Below, in pieces: positions 60,188-64,000 of a stretch of DNA of 64,000 nucleotides (the first letter of the stretch is position 1; the number at the start of each line of letters is the position of its first letter). The notes under the pieces were generated by a model. That model searched no databases. It was not told the origin of the DNA and worked only from the letters and a program-made list of their open reading frames with translations. This stretch comes from Terriglobales bacterium (GTDB taxonomy: Bacteria; Acidobacteriota; Terriglobia; Terriglobales; Acidobacteriaceae): positions 43,848 to 107,847 of the forward strand of contig JACPNP010000018.1 of NCBI GenBank assembly GCA_016185365.1. The letters are read 5' to 3'. The translations under genes and the position numbers were made by a program.

Positions 60188-61141
60188 TTAGACCTTGATC
60201 TCCACCAATTCCGGCTCGGAGAGGGGGAAGCCCAATTCCTTCCAGGCCTCGAACCCTCCTGACAGCGGACGCACACGGCTTATGCCGCGTTTCCTGAGTT
60301 GCAGCGCCACACGGGCGCTGGTGGCTTCGTTGGGTCAAGTGCAGAAAAGGATGATGTCACGGTCGCGGGGGATGAGTTCATGCTTTTCCTCGATCTCATC
60401 CGGCGACATGCGCAGCGCCCCCGCGATCGACCGCGGCTCGGCGCGAAAATCCTGGGGATGGCGCAGGTCCACGATGAACACCGGCTCGCCCTCATCCATC
60501 ATCTTTTTGAGCGCCGGTGGATCCAGGCGCAAGATCCGCAGCTCGCGCAAGAAGAGTTGGCGCTTCAGGAATTTCCACCCTATGTAGATCGTAAACAGGA
60601 GCGCGAACGCCTTGGCCAGAGAACCGCTGAGGGTGAGGATGCGCTCCGCCACCAACTCCACCTGCGCGCTGAACAGATAACCAAGCATCACGAAGGAGCC
60701 GAGGTACAGCAGCGCGCCCAGGGCGTCATACGCGAGGAAGCGGGCCGTGGAGATGCCAAAGATGCCGGACAGCGGAGGCACGGCGGTGTTCAGCCCGGGC
60801 ACGAACTTGGCGATCAGAATGGAGCGCGCGCCCAGGTTGCCCCAGGCGGCCTCGGTCTTGCGCACGCAGGTATCCGGTTCGAGGGAGATGCGGCACAGCA
60901 GATTCAACACGCGCATGCCCCGCCGCCGGCCAAGGTCATACCAGAGATAGTCCGCCAACAGGCAGGCCGTCACGCTGAGGACCAGCACGGAACTCAGGTC
61001 CATGTATCCGCCCGCGATCAGCGCGCCCGCCGCCATGAGGATGGGGATGGTGGGGATAGGAAGGCCCAACTGCTCGGCCAACACCCAGACGAACAGCACC
61101 GCGTAGCCGTGTTGCAGGAGAAAATGGAAGGTGGTCCGCAT
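60188..61141 (-). CDS. Selenoprotein: DedA family membrane protein fused to rhodanese domain, Sec encoded by TGA at 60335-60337
   Basis: MRTTFHFLLQHGYAVLFVWVLAEQLGLPIPTIP...VFIVDLRHPQDFRAEP...RDIILFCT-U-PNEATSARVALQLRKRGISRVRPLSGGFEAWKELGFPLSEPELVEIKV*; TGA replaces the residue I recall as Cys in CTCPNEAT-type homologues. Confidence 0.88.
60302..60320 (-). promoter_or_regulatory. Candidate bSECIS element
   Basis: 7-bp perfect stem CAGCGCC/GGCGCTG, loop CGTGT, starting 14 nt after the TGA (minus strand). Confidence 0.65.
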
Positions 61142-61235
61142 GACGCGTGCGACGAGCTTACTAAATGATTCAGCTCACAGTGAATAAGATTCGGCTGGGG
61201 CGGGATTTTGCCGGGCCGGTACTGTGGCCGGGGCT

Positions 61236-62471
61236 TCAGGCCTTGTTCAGGGCGCGCAGGAAGAGCAGCAGGTAACGCTTCACGTTGTGGGTGATCAGGA
61301 AGTTCTCTTTCACATGCTCATGACCGTTCTCCCCGAGCCGGCGGGCGAATTCCGGGTTGGAGAGGAGAAAACGGAGCTGATACGCCGTGCCCTCCACTGA
61401 CTGCGTGAGCACTCCGGTGATCTTGTGCAGCACTTGGGAGGGAATGCCTCCCACCGCCGACGCCACCACCGGTTTTTTCTTCCACAACGCTTCAGAGACC
61501 GTCAGTCCGAAGCCTTCGCGCAGCGATTTCTGGATGATAATGGTGGAGCCGCGTTGCAACGCGTTGATCTCTAGATGACTTGTGGGCGGAAGTTCGAGAA
61601 CATGGATGTCCGGATCCTCATTCGCGGCGTGCATGACCTCGGCCAACACCTCCGCGCCCTCCGGATCGTCGGAGGCGCCGCCTCCGGCCAGCACCAGTTG
61701 GCAATCGTGATAGCGCCGCACCATGCGGAACGCCTGGATTACGCCCACCGGGTCCTTGAGCCGGTCGAAGCGCGAGATCTGGGTCAGGATGGGGCGGGCG
61801 GGGTCGATCTGGAATCGCGCTAACACGGATTCCACGAAGCGCGGATCGAGCTCGCGGTTCTTGTCGGCGAGCGGGTCGATGGTCGGATAAAAAAGGATCT
61901 GCGGGATCAAAAGCCGTTGCGTGAATGCCGGCGCGGAAAATAGGGCCTTGTCGTACCGCTCCACCCAGGGCCGCAGGAAGTCCCAGACAGTTTTGTCAGC
62001 GTGCGAGAGGTCGATGTGGCAGCGCCAGATCCAGTATCCATGGTCTTTCTCGCGTGCGGCGATGAGCGCGGCCGGCTGCGGATCATGGATCACGGTGAAT
62101 TCGCTGTCCAGAACGATGCGCTTGCGGTTCTGCTCATTGGCGGCTAGGAACACGTCGAAGGCGTCCGGCGGCGCCAGGAACGGCGCGCCGTGCAGGGCGT
62201 TGTGCATCGCCTTGGTCACGGCGAAGAAGCGACCATCGCCGGTCATCACCTCCCACCGGGCCTGCAAACCGGTCTCATTCAACAGCGGCATGAGCCGGTT
62301 GAGGATCTCGGCGACGCCGCCGCCCACGGCGGTGGAATTGACCATGGTGAGCGTGCGTCCGGCGAGCGGCTTGGCGAAGGTGCGCAGCTCAGCGATCTCC
62401 GGCTGCCCCACGATGGCGGTGTAATCCTCGAGATGGGGCAGCGTCACCGCGGGCTGGAGTGTTGTGGTCAT
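61236..62471 (-). CDS. Glycosyltransferase, trehalose synthase (TreT)-like
   Basis: VNSTAVGGGVAEILNRLMPLLNETGLQARWEVMTGDGRFFAVTKAMHNALHG, QISRFDRLKDPVGVIQAFRMV, EGFGLTVSEALWKKKPVVASAVGGIPSQV. Confidence 0.85.
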   Translation of the reverse strand: MTTTLQPAVTLPHLEDYTAIVGQPEIAELRTFAKPLAGRTLTMVNSTAVGGGVAEILNRLMPLLNETGLQARWEVMTGDGRFFAVTKAMHNALHGAPFLAPPDAFDVFLAANEQNRKRIVLDSEFTVIHDPQPAALIAAREKDHGYWIWRCHIDLSHADKTVWDFLRPWVERYDKALFSAPAFTQRLLIPQILFYPTIDPLADKNRELDPRFVESVLARFQIDPARPILTQISRFDRLKDPVGVIQAFRMVRRYHDCQLVLAGGGASDDPEGAEVLAEVMHAANEDPDIHVLELPPTSHLEINALQRGSTIIIQKSLREGFGLTVSEALWKKKPVVASAVGGIPSQVLHKITGVLTQSVEGTAYQLRFLLSNPEFARRLGENGHEHVKENFLITHNVKRYLLLFLRALNKA

Positions 62472-63130
62472 GCGTTTCCGACCTCGTACGGCGCCAGGTC
62501 GCGCAGCAGCTCTTGACGCACTCCTTCCAAAGTGTTGGTGAAGAAGTCGATGCGATTGATCTCATCCGCCAATTCCCCCAGGCCGATGCTCTGCAGCCAT
62601 ACGGAAAAGTCATTCACCATCAGCCGCGGGCGCAGGCGGGAGCTGATGAAGTGATGATGCAGCGTCTGGTGGCTGATGGCGCGGATGCCGGCGGCCAACT
62701 CGGCCACGCTCGTAGCGGTGAGGTCGAGAGGCGCGGTGACCGTTTCCAGGGTGCAATAGTGGAAGGGTTCGGCGGCGGGCCGGGCGCCGGCGTAGGGGTC
62801 CTGCTCCACATGGTCTTCGATCAGCGCGGTGAGCGCCTCGCGCACTTCCGCGATGGTGGGGAATGAGGTGAGGTCCACTGCGCCTAATCGCTCGGCAAGG
62901 CGCACATCATTGCACTCGGAGTGTACCCACTGGGCAAAGTCGTTGGAAAAAGACGTGTAGTGGTGCGCCTCCATGCTCTGGAACGTATGGAAAAAGACCG
63001 ACGCTTCCGGCACCGCGCGCAGATGTAGAAGCAGCTCATACAGGTTCCGCGCGCGTTCATGACGGATCTCCACCAGGTAGGAGGCCGCCACGAACTGGAA
63101 CGGCCCGCCGTGCTGGATAACGTTGTTCAT
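62468..63130 (-). CDS. Conserved hypothetical protein between TreT-like and OtsA genes (DUF5752-like)
   Basis: [72 protein letters not shown]; overlaps both neighbours by a few bases. Confidence 0.65.
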   Translation of the reverse strand: MNNVIQHGGPFQFVAASYLVEIRHERARNLYELLLHLRAVPEASVFFHTFQSMEAHHYTSFSNDFAQWVHSECNDVRLAERLGAVDLTSFPTIAEVREALTALIEDHVEQDPYAGARPAAEPFHYCTLETVTAPLDLTATSVAELAAGIRAISHQTLHHHFISSRLRPRLMVNDFSVWLQSIGLGELADEINRIDFFTNTLEGVRQELLRDLAPYEVGNA

Positions 63131-64000
63131 TGCGACTCCGCCAGGCTCGCCAGCTCCGAAGGTGGCGCGGCGCCCAGGAGGGATGCGCCGCGCCGGTCGG
63201 CCGAGGGAGCAGTGACTACGGCCGAAAGAAACTCGTCCGCCCACCAGCGGACGTCATAAAGTCTTGCCGTCTCGCGCATGCGCTGCATCCGCGCACGGCG
63301 CTCGATGGGCGGCAATTTGCAGGCGCGATACAGCGCGGTGGCGACACCTTCAAGGTCGAACGGGTTCACCAGAAAGGCGTCGTGCGCAAACTGCGCGGCC
63401 GCCCCCGCGAACTCGCTGAGCACCAGCGCGCCATTCAGGTCGACCTGCGACGCGCAATATTCCTTGGCCACCAGGTTCATGCCGTCTTTCAACGGCGTGA
63501 CCAGGGCCACGTCCGCGGCGCGGTAATAGGCGAGCAGGTCGGCCCGGTCTAGGTGGCGATACAGATAATGGATCGGCACCCATCCGGGCTGGGTGTATTT
63601 GCCATTGATCTTGCTGACCAGCCGTTCGACCTCGAGGCGCAGCTCACGATATTTCGGCAGCGCTTCGCGGCTGGGCACCGCCACCTGGACCAGCGTGACT
63701 TGCCCGCGCATCTCCGGGTACATATCGAGGAATGCACGGAAGGCAAGTAGGCGCTCCACCAGGCCCTTGGTGTAATCGAGACGGTCCACGCCCAATATCA
63801 GGAACGGTGTGCGCAGATCTTCACGCAGGACGCGGACCTTGTCCGCCATCTCCGGCGTGTCTGCCGCTTCGGAGAACTCATCGAAATCGATGGCGATCGG
63901 GAACGCGCCGGCCCGGATCATGCGCCCGCCCCGTTGGATCAGTGTGTACCCGTCATCGTCAAATGTTTCCGCGCCCGGGACCAGTTGCTCCACACACTGC
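63127..64000 (-). CDS. otsA: Trehalose-6-phosphate synthase (GT20), partial at window edge
   Basis: [80 protein letters not shown]. Confidence 0.92.
   Translation of the reverse strand, partial: QCVEQLVPGAETFDDDGYTLIQRGGRMIRAGAFPIAIDFDEFSEAADTPEMADKVRVLREDLRTPFLILGVDRLDYTKGLVERLLAFRAFLDMYPEMRGQVTLVQVAVPSREALPKYRELRLEVERLVSKINGKYTQPGWVPIHYLYRHLDRADLLAYYRAADVALVTPLKDGMNLVAKEYCASQVDLNGALVLSEFAGAAAQFAHDAFLVNPFDLEGVATALYRACKLPPIERRARMQRMRETARLYDVRWWADEFLSAVVTAPSADRRGASLLGAAPPSELASLAESQ

Overview
High-GC bacterial chromosome segment, densely coding and mostly on the minus strand. The gene families (VWFA-related protein of the acidobacterial type, TolB/WD40-tailed Ser/Thr kinase, S55 peptidase, AIM24) suggest an Acidobacteriota relative; this assignment is inference. 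Housekeeping blocks: mutY, ABC exporter, yicC, gmk, rpoZ, coaBC, type-4 uracil-DNA glycosylase and priA (5.4-14.9 kb); lolD, tag and lolC (16.2-19.3 kb); ychF; MoxR; ccmF/ccmH; tRNA-Gly(GCC) and tRNA-Cys(GCA); an Rsm22-like methyltransferase; an ECF sigma/zf-HC2 anti-sigma pair; a carbohydrate-oxidation cluster (40-53 kb); and a trehalose cluster at the right edge. Main hunt results: (1) two probable selenoprotein genes within about 4 kb, a GrdB-like protein (in-frame TGA in LLAPA-U-PICHQS, 57776-57778) and a DedA-rhodanese fusion (in-frame TGA in FCT-U-PNEATSARVAL, 60335-60337), each followed at bSECIS spacing by a perfect hairpin with GUG in the loop; (2) a tandem array downstream of tRNA-Cys in which each unit begins with a copy of the tRNA 3' end and continues with a structured REP-like sequence showing compensatory changes; (3) a related REP-like element inserted in frame inside priA; (4) an IS5-type element at a lolD / site-2-protease junction that leaves both genes truncated; (5) an uninterrupted 1002-codon frame joining a glycogen-debranching enzyme to an ECF sigma factor; (6) a frameshifted RAYT transposase flanked by inverted REP palindromes; (7) single-codon or single-base lesions in a ZIP transporter, a kinase and a Doc toxin. 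All family assignments come from reading the translations; no database search was possible.
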